Assembly (NCBI GenBank): GCA_023078685.1
Contig: JALGAS010000006.1
Coordinates: 3,968,001-4,032,000, forward strand
DNA: 64,000 nucleotides
Direction of reading: 5' to 3'
DNA from: Neopestalotiopsis rosae
Taxonomy: Eukaryota > Ascomycota > Sordariomycetes > Amphisphaeriales > Sporocadaceae
Of this stretch, positions 33,401-46,182 are shown piece by piece. The stretch's first letter is position 1, and each line of letters opens with the position of its first letter. The notes beneath the pieces are model-generated. The model did no database searches. It was given only the letters and a program-made list of their open reading frames with translations, and was not told where the DNA came from. The translations under genes were made by a program, and so were the position numbers.

Positions 33401-35195
33401 GGGGGATGGCTATGCGACAAAGGCAGGTTCCTTCAGGCGGCGTAGGGAAAGATCGTTGAGGGGACGTTATTCAGAGCGTCCCAGAAGTCGGCAATGAAAT
33501 GACGAGGGATCGCAGGTCGTCACTCCTCTTCCACCCGCTGACGCGACCAAGGGATCTGGATAACGGGCAAGTACGTCTCTGATTCATACGGGTCGGGAGA
33601 CAATAGACGGAAGCAAGTGGGTAGATTCGGATGCTGGGCTACGCGTCGGCCTTGATGGATAAAATTTTGTCAGTTACCAAGGAAGAAAAGGTTGCCGAGG
33701 GGAATGCTCAATCGCGGTGGTCAAGGGTCGTCGGTCGCAACTGGGCTTTGCTGCAGAACAGGCGATCGGTGGGAGCAGGCAGGGCGCAAGACAGAGAGGT
33801 GCGATGATCTCAGACCAGACAAGACATACCAGTCAATTGAAGAGCGATTACGAGATGGCTCAGGGGGGTATTCGAAGGGCGTTTTCGTGCGTGATGACGC
33901 TGATGGTCGTTGTTCGAGATTTGGAGACACACTTTACATTTGGCACCAAGAGAACGACGATTCAATCCAGTCTGGCAAGTTTAGGTGGTCTGGCGTCTGG
34001 GTCGGTCAGCTCTCATTCAGCGACCAGCCACTGTCGACCAACCAGTCCAGACGGCTCGGTCAAGGCCCCCCAGTCCGTCTCGCTAGGCGTCTAATTTAGC
34101 GGGTTCTCACGAGGGAGCATGGGGCATTTGCTGGACGAGACCCAGGAGCCGCAGTTGGGTTGATTGCAGCGATTGTAGTGCAGCACAGCCGAGAGTTATT
34201 CTTCTCTACTCTGGCGATTGCTGGTATTTACGATTGGTGATGATAATTCACGATGATTACATACTGGAGCAACTATTACTTAATTCTGCTGTTCTATCCT
34301 GCATCTAGGTTATGCTAGTGGGCCGTTCTACCGATGTAAAATGCTGCGTGTCGAAAACCAAATCCTCGGTCTCGGTACAGTAACATTTAATTGCTCCAAC
34401 TCTTGTTCTACCGGTACTCTCATTTTCGCCTCTTTTCAGGGGAACGAACCTCACGTGACACCTAATGGGGATGCACGTATTAATCCATTACCTGGGTAAT
34501 CTGTACCTGGGACACTCTACCTAGTCAAAGTGCCTGTGCTCTTTGGTTCAAGAGATCTTCTGCATCTCATTATGAGTGGACATACCGTTTGATTGGTTTC
34601 ATGGGTTCTTTTGTTTCTGCCCTGCAACGGGACAACGTTTTGAGAGCTTGGATCGAGCCGAGGCCTCCCCCGGGCAGGCCACATTGCGGTCCGTCAATCC
34701 AGGCCTTAGAAGTCCGTCCGTATCGATAGGCACTCTGCATCTGGACAAAAACAAGAAAATAAAATATTTATTATTATTATTAGAAAAACAAGACCCGGTT
34801 GCCAGGCTCCGTATCATTTAGTCTTTGATCTAGGAGGTCCGTGCTCTTGGCAGAACGGGACCGGGAATTTGATGAGTTGACCAAAGTCCAAAGTTCCATT
34901 TCCTTGGCGTACTCTGATCTGCCACCTGTCGCCCAGTCGGCGAAACAGTGCACAATCCCGACTGGATCAATGTGCAGAACTTGTGCAAATCAATGCAAGC
35001 TCGGCTCAATGTGGGGACGGAGCAGAGACAGAGGCGAACGGAACTGGAGCTCTTGAAGCTCCAACCCGAAAATCACATCACACGATTAACGTCGCATTTG
35101 AACGCCAACGACTTGTTTTGCCTCGCAGCGCTATCGGCATACACATCCAAACGAACGCATCAATCGATTTATAGCTAATCTATACCATCAACATC
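33401..35195. other. Divergent spacer between FHA and Mgr2 genes
   Basis: 1.8 kb. Overlapping plus-strand ORFs at 33692-34099 (135 and 125 codons in two frames) show no domain. A (TTA)n run lies at about 34761-34780. Otherwise nothing recognised. Confidence 0.5.
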
Positions 35196-35772
35196 ATGCC
35201 TCCGCCTCCTAGCACAGTCAGCCACGGTGCCCATGGCCCTTCCAACATGGACAAGTGTAAGTGTTGCGCCTCGAGCATTTGCCGTCGCCATGAACTTCAG
35301 CTAACAATGCTCGAAATAGTGAAGATGGGTGCCATGATGGGTGGCAGTACGTTTGCATCTCTCTGCCACGACTGAATGAATCGCAACTAACACTTTGCCC
35401 GCAGCTGTCGGTGCCATCATGGGCTTTGTTTTCGGTATGCGACAGTCCGACCTTTTACACCCCAGAACACATTATTGACAGAGATCTCTCGACAGGAACC
35501 GTCAACATCTTTAGATACGGAGCCGGCCCGAACGGAATCATGCGAACACTGGGACAATACATGGCTGGTTCGGGAGCAACATTCGGGTTCGTGATACCAG
35601 AAGAGAAAGAAGAGGGACGTATGCTGACTGGCGAAATAGTTTCTTCATGGGTATCGGCAGTGTGATCAGAACTGATGCGTCGCCAATGGCAAATGAGGCT
35701 TTCCTGCGGGCACAAAGACGACCATATGTGCTGGCGGCACCGCAGCAGAGCTTCCGCCCAAGAGGCTACTAA
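35196..35772 (+). CDS. mgr2: Mitochondrial Mgr2/ROMO1-family protein, 113 aa
   Basis: Five small exons: 35196-35256, 35320-35346, 35405-35434, 35496-35586, 35640-35772, totalling 342 nt in frame. Two are microexons of 27 and 30 nt. The joined protein has the full family core: MDKLKMGAMMGGTVGAIMG, then FRYGAG, then LGQYMAGSGATFGFFMGIGS, giving two Gly-rich transmembrane hairpin helices. Human ROMO1 and yeast Mgr2 share this GxxxG-rich pattern. Family knowledge: Mgr2 sits in the mitochondrial inner membrane, couples Tim21 to the TIM23 translocase and acts as a lateral gatekeeper for preprotein sorting. The C-terminal extension (ending QQSFRPRGY) is typical of filamentous fungi. All introns have good acceptors; the last uses a GTTCGT donor. 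Confidence 0.9.
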
Positions 35773-38700
35773 ATATCCCATGGTGTGTGCACAACTTGCG
35801 TGCAATGTCGTGGCGAGAACAACAGATGCTTCCAAATGAAGAATCTCGACCTGCCCTGGTCTGTATACTATGTACATATTGGAGGCGTTTCAGGTTGGCC
35901 AGATGATGTGACTTGCATACTTCTGGCTGGAAAACGCTGACATCGGAACCCCAACTCTGTTCCGACAGTAAAGAGTAATGAACAATACGCAAATCATTGA
36001 GCCCAAGGAATTTGGTCTAGTATCAGAGTGTGAGATGTATATGAAATCAAGAACCCCTGCGGTGTCGGGCGAGTCAAAGTTTGACGACTGCATGGGCATC
36101 CAAGCAACATTGCGGACAATCATTATTCAAATCCCATCCGATGTTTTGTAGTCGGATAAATCATCAAATGGTGTTCAAACATGACAAACGTGCCATTTTC
36201 TACAGGACTACTGACAAGACCATTTTCGGCTCCAGTTTTACATCTCCATGAAGCGCCGGTTTTCTAGCTTGCGTGAGAGAAAAATTGGACCTTTCTCATT
36301 GATCGTGCCACTCACAGCCAGGTAAACAGACCTTGACCCGACAAATGGTAAAAATAGTCTTCCTCGTGGCTTGTTGACTACGGGCCGTGTTTGTTCGCAG
36401 TCCCGTTCAGCCGTAATTATGTGTATCGTCATCAAATTAGACGAACAAAAAAGACTGCAATACAAGAAATGTAATCCGTAGACAGCCACGCAACGCCATG
36501 TTTTCTTGACCTCCAGGTAGGCAACTTGACTCGTCACTCATAATATAAAGGCGAACATCCCTTTCGCCTATCCATCAATCACCATTGGACTATTTTCTAT
36601 GGAGCACACAGCCCGACTGCCGCTTCAGCTCAGACTCCCCCGGCGTCGTGTTGAATTCCCCCAACGAATCTCCGGATTGACTTTTCTCTCCTAGTGTAGT
36701 TTGGGAGCCGCGCACCAACTTGGCGCCAATGGGGAAAGAAAAAGCAACGGCGCCATTGTCAATAGAGAGAGAGCCACATTGATCTCCCGGTCGAGATGGA
36801 CTAATGAGAAACCATACCTGAAATCCAGAAAAGCCAGCCCTGTTTTCTCTATCGTGCCAACGTGCGTATCCAAGATCTAAGCACCTGCCACCATCTGGGG
36901 TTGCGCTGTTTTAGACCAATGGAAATAGGTATGCAAAAGTATCATACATTTGTGTGTCCATGACTGCATATGAGTATGTGTCAAGTGCTGTGATATAGAC
37001 GGCAGAGACATGGTCGTGACATGAATGGATGAGCAGTTCACTAGAAAATCATGTGTTTTAGTTGCTTTGATCCCTTCTTTCAGCCTGGCTGCTGTGTTGT
37101 CTTGACGGTCAAAATAGGCTCGCCATTTAAGCGTACATAATAGGAACCACCCCTGCCATTGACCCTTGTCGAGGTTGCAACGATCTACGATATGTAGCCA
37201 GGCTCTTACAGGCTTGCTGTACTCTAGTACTTTTATAGGTGATACCCTGTAGAGTCCGGTGTATCCCTCCGGACAATGACTATATCAACGTGGACTTGAT
37301 GAATAGGCCGAAAATGATGTATTCGATTTGCGAGGCCAAGGCGCTTTGCGACGGACGATTAGTCTCTAAAACAGCAGTCCAAGCAGCGCGTGAAAATCGC
37401 TCATCGTAGGCAGGTCTTTACTTGAAGCACAAGGGGGAGAGCAGATCACATCGTCATCAACACGTTGGCGTTGATGTTCTACCGCATCTGGTGGCGTTCA
37501 GACTTGGCTCCAGCGGCGCCCATTATTGAGAAAACGGTCGACTAACACATGCTTGCTTCAGGAGCTGCAACGTCGTGCGCCCCAAAAAATTTGGATAATG
37601 GATCAAGCCAGAGAAACAAAGTTTAGCTGGGTCCCTCCCCGTTATGCATCGAATAGTTCTCGACGGATAAGGGACCCCCCGACCTGAGACTTGCGGTTCC
37701 CCTGCGTCGACTTTCTCTTCGGGGCTCAAAAGAGGCAAGGAGAGATCGCCGAGCCGGTTTGCTTTTTCTGCCTTTGGATCGCTGGGCCGTCCATGGAGCA
37801 AAAACGCGTGCACAAGTCAAGAGTCAACAACCTATCAACCACACGCAACTACATTACATTGACGCGCCATAGTTTTGTGCGCTTTATGATTTTAGAACAC
37901 TGCTGAAATTTGTTGACAGCTCTTAAATCAGAAATCCCAGGCTTCTGGGTTTGATTCACCAGCGCAATGCTTGAATCTGTCTTTCCCTATGGGGACGTAC
38001 AAAGTAGGTACAGTATAATCCATGATGTTACAATCTCCAGGTCGAATTGTGCTAGTGTAACGACTAGTCAAAAGCTTGGCTCAGACCTCGAACCGCCACT
38101 GGTGACAACGACCTTCTCAGAGATGTGGATCAACAGGAGCGAGGTGTGTTTGCGTGTGTCCGGGACCAAAGTTGGAAACCTCGAATATACGAACTTCACC
38201 TGTGCTAGTCCCAAGCTGGGCCTGAAATCATGGCTACCCTGGGTCTTGGGTGGAGGGCAAAAAAGGCAAAATCTCCAGAATTCGATACACACCCAAAAAC
38301 TCGAGCCTTGCGGCTGAAGAGAGAACGATATGTCTCTCAAATCTGGCACTATCAACCCAGCAAGCCAAGACTTTTGACTGCCGCCCCAATTTCACCTGTA
38401 CCGAGTAGACGGAAGAGACTCGTGCGACAGCTGGGGTGGAACTCGAGAAAATAACCAAGTGTAGTAATTAGTTCCTCCACCCTTGGACAAGTGGTATAGC
38501 TCGTTCGTAATCCATGGGCGATCCGTGTCTTGGGGACGGCAGGCCGGCTCAAGAAGCTGAACTCAGGATGTGGCTGCCGCCCCCAGCTTGTGCACTTTGT
38601 TACAAGTCCATTCATCTCAGTATAAGAGAAGTATGCCTCTGCCGCTTTTTTCTTCTCAAATTTGCTCAGTCTATTAGTTCCTTCTTCTTTGGCCTGCCTT

Positions 38701-38797
38701 GGGGATATTTCACTCGTTCATCTGTTTCGTCAAGGCACGGCTTATACCATTTTCAAGTCTTTGTTTCATATTGGCCTTGCTCTCGTTTTCTTGTATA
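35773..38797. other. Intergenic, 3.0 kb
   Basis: No ORF beyond 116 codons and none with recognisable domains. A small inverted pair GGGTCCCT/AGGGACCC occurs near 37629-37677. The right end is a pyrimidine-rich leader for the multicopper oxidase with a TATAAGA near 38620. Confidence 0.5.
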
Positions 38798-40724
38798 ATG
38801 GATTTCTTCCGGGGCTGTAATCCAGGTGGCCTCGTTGGCGAGCTGAGCTCGAGTCTGCAAAATGGGTGAGATACAAGAAGCATCTTGACCGTTGGTTCAG
38901 ACTTGGCTAACATGATGATAGCAAATCACTCTGGGGTACATCCGCTTGTGCCTACTTACCATCATGGATCCAAGATAATGGAATCTCGAGTCAGAGGAGT
39001 CCTTGGGGAGACCTGAGCTCTTTTGACAACCCATATTACGCCGCGCCTGATACGGGAATGACTAGATACTACGACTGGACCATTACAAGAGACTATATCC
39101 AGCCTGACGGCTACAACAAGAGCGTGATTCTGGTCAACGAACAGTTTCCAGGTCCTCTCCTCGAGGCCAATTGGGGTGACTGGATCGAGGTTACTGTGAC
39201 CAATGGTATTGAAGAGGTTGATGAGGGAACAACTATTCACTGGCACGGCATGCTACAAGAGACTACGCCGTTCATGGATGGTACTCCGGGCGTGTCGCAA
39301 TGTCCCATTGCACCTGGCAGCTCCTTTACATATCGATTCAGGGCGCACCTATACGGCAGCTCGTGGTATCACTCACACTACTCGGCGCAGTACTCGGGCG
39401 GTCTCTTTGGTCCTATAGTCATTCATGGGCCCCTCAATGCGCCGTACGATATCGATGTTGGCCCCATATCGGTTGGCGGTAGGTTCATGATATCAACAAC
39501 TAAGTCAGCATTTGCTAATTGTATGCAGATTGGTGGCACGATCAGTACTATGAAGTTGTGGAACGCATCATGGCGCCCAACTTTGCAGGTCGTTCCTTTT
39601 CCGACAATAACCTCATCCAGGGAAAGAACAACTTTGACTGTGCCAGCATTGCCGCCAATGACACGACCAACTGTACGAGCAATGCCGGCGTCGCCAGCTT
39701 TCAGTTCCAGTCTGGAAAGATACACCGTCTCCGTTTCTACAACTCGGGTTCCCAGGGTATCCAGCGCATCTCCATTGACGAGCACACCATGTCTGTTGTC
39801 GCCAATGACTTTGTCGAAATTGAGCCGTACAACACTACTGTCGTCACGCTTGGTGTGGGCCAGCGGGTTGATGTCTTGGTCACTGCCAATGCTGGCGCAT
39901 CCGACTCTTCATTTTGGCTGCGCGCCAACCTCACAAGCTGCTCTGGTGCCAACCAGCCCAATGCTGCCGCCGCCATTCTCTACGAAGATGCCAATGCCGA
40001 TGTCATGCCCACGAGCACCCCGTGGGATGTGCCAGACCCCGGCAACTGTGCCAACGACGTGCTCGAAAACACTGTCCCGCTCTACCCCATTCCTTTGCCT
40101 GAGGCCACCTTTACCCAGCATCTCAACATCAACACTACTGTCAATGAGACGGGTCACTTTTTGTGGACGTTTGGTGGAGTGTCTGCCCGTGTCGACTACA
40201 ACAACCCGACACTACTCCAGGCCATGGACGGAAACTTGACCTTTGAAGAGGATCTCAACGTCATTAACTATGGTAGTAACTCTTCCGTCAGACTAATCAT
40301 AAATAATCCTCTACCTGCGTAAGTTGTTTCCTGATACTCTATACCCGAGGACTTTTCACTAATCATTCCTCACAGACCGCACCCCATTCACGCCCACGGT
40401 CTCAACATGTATGTGATTTCCGACGGCGCCGGCGACTACACCGACCAGGCGTTTGTAAGGACGGACAACCCCATGCGCCGCGACGTGCAAAACGTGCGCC
40501 CCTTTGGGCACATTGTGCTGCAGATCGAGACCAGCAACCCCGGCGCCTGGCCCTTCCACTGCCACATTGCCTGGCACGCCAGCGCGGGCTTCTTTGCCCA
40601 GATGGTCTTCCAGCCCGAGCAGATTCCCGAACTCGACTTTCCCGACAGCATTAGGGAAGGGTGCGACGCCTGGAACGCCTTTACCTCGGGCGCCCGTCCC
40701 AACCAAATCGACAGTGGCCTGTGA
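38798..40724 (+). CDS. Laccase-like multicopper oxidase, 587 aa
   Basis: Four exons: 38798-38865, 38922-39478, 39529-40318, 40376-40724, phases consistent. All four copper signatures are present: HWHGML (from residue 129), WYHSHYSAQYSGG (from 171), HPIHAHG (474-480) and HCHIAWH (533-539), with Cys534 as type-1 copper ligand and Phe at the axial position ten residues on. Three cupredoxin domains are thus complete. Family knowledge: ascomycete laccases oxidise phenols and pigment intermediates with reduction of O2 to water. The first ATG gives a protein without a signal peptide, yet the 40 codons just upstream are open in frame and strongly hydrophobic, so an unseen upstream exon or start may add a signal sequence. 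No pigment PKS is nearby. Confidence 0.9.
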
Positions 40725-43700
40725 GCTCGAGGGTGGTTTCGTATACTTGTCTAGTTTTCTTTTCCTTCTTCATCATCATAGATTACTACATCATTCACCC
40801 GTCGAGGATTGGGGAATAAGACCGAGGGCTTCCACAAGTCACAGTCGGCGGGTTCATCTACCTAATACTGGGAGGGGGTTGGAGCATGAGGGCTGGTTTT
40901 GATCATTCTCTGCATATTATTTCATCAGATATCCAACACAACGGTGTTAATAGTCCAACAAGACTTTGCAAATGAACAAACAAATCATATTCTTCGAGAT
41001 GGATATCCTTGCCTATTTGCTCGTGCCTCTCCTGCATTCGTATTGTATCCATTCACCTCAATGGCACTCGATTATACAACAAGACGAGCCATACCTATTC
41101 CGTCATTGCAACAGACTTGTTCATACTTAATTGGAACAAGACTCAATATACTTAAACTCCAACAAGCACGCGATCAATGCCCCATGTCTTGCTCTGACGC
41201 CCAAGATCTCTGTATATACATTTACCTTGCAGATAGAACAGTGTCTTTGGCATATACTACTGAAATATCCAGCTTGTCTTTCCTTCCTTTCATGGTCCAA
41301 GTAGGCTATGCAGGATAACTACTGTGAGGTATTTACATAAAACTTGTTTTCAAACATTGGAATTATACACCCCCTCGTTGGATTTTAGGTTTAATTGAGT
41401 AAACAACCAAAACCCGCTCGTTTTATGCCGTCTCTTCCTCGCGAGCGCGAGACACGGCACAGGGAGAAAAAAAGGTTCACAATTCTTATTTCTCTTGCGA
41501 GTGTGGAAACCAGGGTTCATAAATTGCGAGATTAACGATGAGCAAACCAGCAGTGACGCCACAATCGCTTGGGTCAAAGCTCCTGTTCACCTATGGATAA
41601 GGCTACCCTTGAGGCGGAGTTCTTTGGCCTTGCTCCTTGCAAACGTTTCTGCATTTTACTTGTTCTAGAGAGGATCTACTGTTTACCGCGAGTGCGCATC
41701 TGGTAGGTTACCTCGAGTCAGATCGCGGGAAATGGAGAGGGCAACCAGGGGCAGTGTACGCTGATCTATATAACACAAGGTTCACCATCAACCCAGATTC
41801 TATGAAAAGGAACTTTTCAACGTGATCGTTACCGCGGTTGCGTGGCATAGCATTCAAGGACTGAATGGACGCATTCTCCTTCTAGAAGATGTAGAAGCGA
41901 TGTAGTCGTATATGAGGAAGCCTGCTGCCGTACGCGCATTTCCTGGTCAAGACGACTATCTTGCTTGACAAGAGTATGTGGCCAAAACCAGCCAAATGGA
42001 CGACATCGGCCTCGTCTTAGCTGCGACGCAAGATACCTTTTATTGCCCCTTGTGTTGACCAGGACCTTTGATGGGCACCGCGTATCTCGGTCGCTGTCTT
42101 CAAGAGCCGTCGTTTTGTTCAAGACCGTCCTCTCGACGAAACACAGCCCACTGCACGATACTGATAAAAACAAGAGTCCTTGATACCTCGCGTTCTCCCC
42201 AATACATTTACGATCCGGCCAAGATCACGGAGTATCGTATTCGAACTGGTCATTGAATGTAAATCGAGATATTTGAAAATATATGCTGGCTGCTATGACA
42301 TACTTGAAGCAACGCGGCTTACCCACTGGCTTTGCACGACTCATTACATAAGGCCCATGGGAAGCAGGATTGAATGCGGACAACTCTCCATGGACCCCTT
42401 TGCGGCTAGCTACGACTGTATACATTTCGGAAGCGAAACAAAGTAGAGTGCATAGACCTCGTGGAATACATGGACGACGGCCCGCCGCTCCACAAGGCCA
42501 CCACCGGGCCTTGCCGGAGTTTAAGGGGAGATCATGGAAATTCCAAACTCCTGTTCTTGGGCTGGGTGTAAGTCCGGTACTTAAAAAAGGGCGAACTCTG
42601 CCAATTAAGCGCGGTCAAGTAACTATTGCCACTTGTGTAGTGTGTAGTGTCAAGAGAAGATGGCGGCCGGAAATGGCCATTGTTCGAACCAAGTGAAACG
42701 GAGTCGTGGTCCGCGGTGGGCCGGTAATGTCGGTTCTGTCCGCGGTGGGCCAGTGTAATCTTGCGGAATTTCTGACGAGTTGCGACTCCTGACCTTTTCC
42801 CGATGAACCAGCCAAACCCGTGTTAGCTCCGGAGTCTACTCAACTTCTTCGTATTCCGTACTTTCGTGTATACCTACCATCGTACATTCAATAGCAGCAG
42901 GTGAATGATTGTTGCGACTCAAATTCTTTGTTCTTGCGCAGTGGGTTCGGAGGGCATATCTTCAGCTAGTCATGGGTCGAGGCCAGTCGAGATCAGGCCG
43001 ATCACCGTTCCAGCTGAGCTGCACTATAGCGCTGCCATGGATTCCATCAGTCACCAAAGCGGTTAATGCAGACGCAAGACGAGATGGGGCTTTGCTAGCT
43101 GACTATACATCTGTATAGCCACAATATGTTGAGCCCTATGGCGATAATCTTCAGGCTCAAGCCTCTAGACGCGTGATAAATAGGTAACAGTTGAGCATCA
43201 GCTGCCCATGGATTGTCCACACCAGCACCCGCTCATGCCAAGATGATTGCAGGAAGACATGCAATGGCCACGAGAACAAACTTCTTACCATGCAGTACCG
43301 ATCATTGCTTCGGTACCGTTCTATAGTGATCCCAGGAGCAGTCATGACTTTTGTCCAAATCCAAGCAGGAATTCCTTGGCTTGAGTGTGAGCCGATGTCA
43401 TGATAGCAAGCACTGGTTTTCCTTTATCGTCATTCATTATGATTCGAGATATTGGAATGATATGATGGTGGCGGAGTCGGGCTTTGTTGCACACAAGCGG
43501 ACGACGGGATCCGGACAAGTTGAAAAAGATAGAAAGAGAGGGTCGCTGAAAAATGCTCAGCTCGGCCCAAATGGCCCATCTTTATGCATCCAGCAAAGAG
43601 ATGCCAAGTAGAGACACCCATCGTCTCTGAAATCTGGGGACATTCAAGCACGCTATCGAAATGAGGCTGATGCGCTATGAGTGCCAGTGAAGCGCAATCA

Positions 43701-45236
43701 GTGTCAGTGAGCGCATCAGTGCCAATGAAGCGCATGCAAAGGTGAATCCAAACAAAGACCACTACAACCATCATATCGGGCCATATTCGGACGACAAACC
43801 TAAAGTGAGATGCCGGGTGTGAACCTTGAACGGACCAACCTCTGATGAATACCCTCTGAGCTACCACGACATGTAGTAATCATTGTCATACGTGCATATG
43901 CATCATGGTCAGACTGACTCGCTGTTGCTATTATCAGATTACGGCACAGTCGAGACGAGAAAAAGTCAAGTCGAGTGGAGTTGAAATTGGATGGCTGGAC
44001 TGGAACTCGCGCGGCTCGGTGGTCAGACAGGGAGAGAGAGCATTGAACAAGCAACATTGAAACCCGGGGCGACTTGAGAGCAATGGAAGCAATGGAAGCA
44101 ATGTCAAAGTTCTCGAAAGCAGACAGTTGGCTTGATGGCTGATGACCGGGAACTCTGAATGGAGTGAGATCTGACGTGACCCCGATCAGGATTGGCGAGA
44201 AGCGAGAAGATGGGGAATCCCAAAGACTTTAGGTAGGTACCAAATTTAGCTGCTACCTGTCATTTGTCAATCCAATTCTTGTTCCCAGCAATCAATCGAT
44301 GCCTGTCCATGCCAAGAACATCGACTACTGTAGTACTTTGTTCGTAAACTACGAGTTAATCAATACGAACCCTGATCTTGTAAGTGACCTAGATATCGTG
44401 TTCTCATTAATAGATCTGTTAGTATCATCGCGCATTCCAATAACGCTTCATTTCAGTCTCTGGGTGATGCAACTTTTAGCAGGGCGCATCACTCCACGTC
44501 TTTCGTTTTTCCCTGAAGCAGTGGTCAGCGTGCGCCACCCGGCAAAGGCGCTGGAATAAGCAGCGGGCTGAAATGCCAGGCAAGGGGAGGGGGCCCCCAG
44601 CCATCATGTACACACTTGAGCTGCTGCCACTAGCCTGCCATCGCCTTGGGAGGTACCTTGGAAATTAGTGCTGCTCAGCGCAGTACAGCGCAGTGGGGTA
44701 GGTACATGGTCCCAGTGTGGGTTTGGCGCTTGTTCTGGGTGTGGGTGAAATCAATCCAAATAGGTTCTGGACTTCATTCATTTCTGGCCAACATTAGATT
44801 ACCATCTCTCCAGTTCGTCGGCTATCCTCATTCCCGTGCTTCATTCCTCAATCTGCACTCTTGCCAACCCCGACGGTTTTTTTTTTCTTTCTCTTTTTCA
44901 CCCATTTCCCGACTACTGCCCAGGAAAGCCGATCACTTCTTTACCCACGAAACCGCCCGCGCGCGACCACCACCTCCGATCACCAGTAGCCCACTCCATT
45001 GGTCTTGTGGCTTCAGTAATCAATCCGAACAAAGGCCAGATTGAGACTAGTAGACATTTTTAGAGAGGTCCTAAACGTATCGACCGCACTCGGAACCAAA
45101 AACCCCAGATTCTGGATACGCTGAGCCAGATTTGAGCCGATCATCCCATCGTCGTCATTCCACGACTCCTCTCTTTTCAACGACTCCGACCAATTCTTCT
45201 GCCGATAGAGCACTATCTGTCTGTCAATCAATCACG
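40725..45236. other. Intergenic, 4.5 kb, gene-poor
   Basis: The largest gap of the window. ORFs are short (under 150 codons) and unrecognised. Minor repeats: a 13-bp direct repeat TCCGCGGTGGGCC (near 42709 and 42739), imperfect AGTGCCAGTGAAGCGC units (43679-43735) and AATGGAAGC tandems (44082-44104). The right end is the pyrimidine-rich promoter and leader of rho3 (T/C tract near 44875-44920). Confidence 0.5.
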
Positions 45237-46182
45237 ATGCCGCTTTGTGGAGGGTCCAAGAACGTGCAGCGCAAGCTGGTCCTGCTGTATGCAAAGTCCC
45301 CTGATCCAGCATGACGTATCGCTCAGCTACAGTCCCTGCGCTCTCGCTAGAGTGCTTGCTTGCTCGCGCGACCAGAGACACACTGGTTTTTTGATCTGAT
45401 GCGAAAAGCAATGATGCTAACATGGGCGGTTCCAACACAGTGGCGATGGTGCATGCGGCAAGACTTCGCTATTGAACGTCTTTACGAGAGGCTACTTCCC
45501 GACAGTCTACGAACCCACCGTCTTTGAGAACTATGTCCACGGTACGCCCGCCCTCTGTTGCAGCAGTCTGCTTTTTCGCGCATAGCCCAATGCCCTCGTC
45601 CACATCGAATGCAGATACCCGGGCAGGTTCGGCATGCTTATTTGCCGGCGCAATTTGCGGGACCTCGCGCCTTGAATTCGAGCTCATGCTGACAAACTTG
45701 CAGATATTTTCATTGACAATGTGCACATTGAACTTTCCCTCTGGGACACCGCTGGACAAGAAGAATTTGACCGGTTACGAAGTCTTTCCTACGACAACAC
45801 CGACGTTGTGGTGCTCTGCTTCAGTGTCGACAGCAAGGATTCGTTAGAAAACGTGGAGAGCAAATGGGTCGGGGAGATCCAGGAGAACTGTCCCGGCGTG
45901 AAGCTCGTTCTGGTCGCCCTCAAGTGTGATTTGCGTGAGAATGGAGAAGAGGACGAAGAGGCACCCGCCGCTGCCCCCGCCGACGGCGCACAACGCGAAA
46001 AGAAGCCCATGATCACCTACGACCAAGGCCTCGAGGTTGCCCGGCGGATCAAGGCTCTACGCTACCTCGAATGCTCCGCCATGAGGAATCGTGGTGTCAA
46101 TGAGGCCTTTACCGAAGCTGCCCGAGTCGCCCTCAGTGTGAAGCCCTCGGGCGAGGGTGATTCAAAATGCTGCATGATGTAA
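45237..46182 (+). CDS. rho3: Rho-family small GTPase, Rho3
   Basis: Three exons: 45237-45286, 45441-45541, 45704-46182, giving 209 residues. The two introns (154 and 162 bp) are longer than others here. All G-box motifs are seen: P-loop GDGACGKT (18-25), switch [10 protein letters not shown], switch [19 protein letters not shown] in place of NKxD, and SAMR. An insert rich in Glu/Ala ([16 protein letters not shown]) lies in the Rho insert region. It ends in CCMM, a CaaX box with Met favouring farnesylation, so it should attach to the plasma membrane. The N-terminus [17 protein letters not shown] is characteristic of fungal Rho3, which works in polarised exocytosis, actin organisation and septation, with exocyst and formins as effectors in studied fungi. 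Confidence 0.93.

Noticed and set aside
33692..34099. Plus-strand ORFs of 135 and 125 codons in two frames
   Set aside because: Two frames open at once, Gly/Arg/Ser/Gln-biased, no recognisable family; part of the FHA gene promoter region.
37629..37677. Inverted pair GGGTCCCT/AGGGACCC as a possible TIR or terminator
   Set aside because: Only 8 bp, no target duplication, and eukaryotic terminators are not hairpins of this kind.
37920..37965. T-loop-like sequence GGGTTTGATTC suggesting a tRNA
   Set aside because: No acceptor stem or D-arm can be paired around it.
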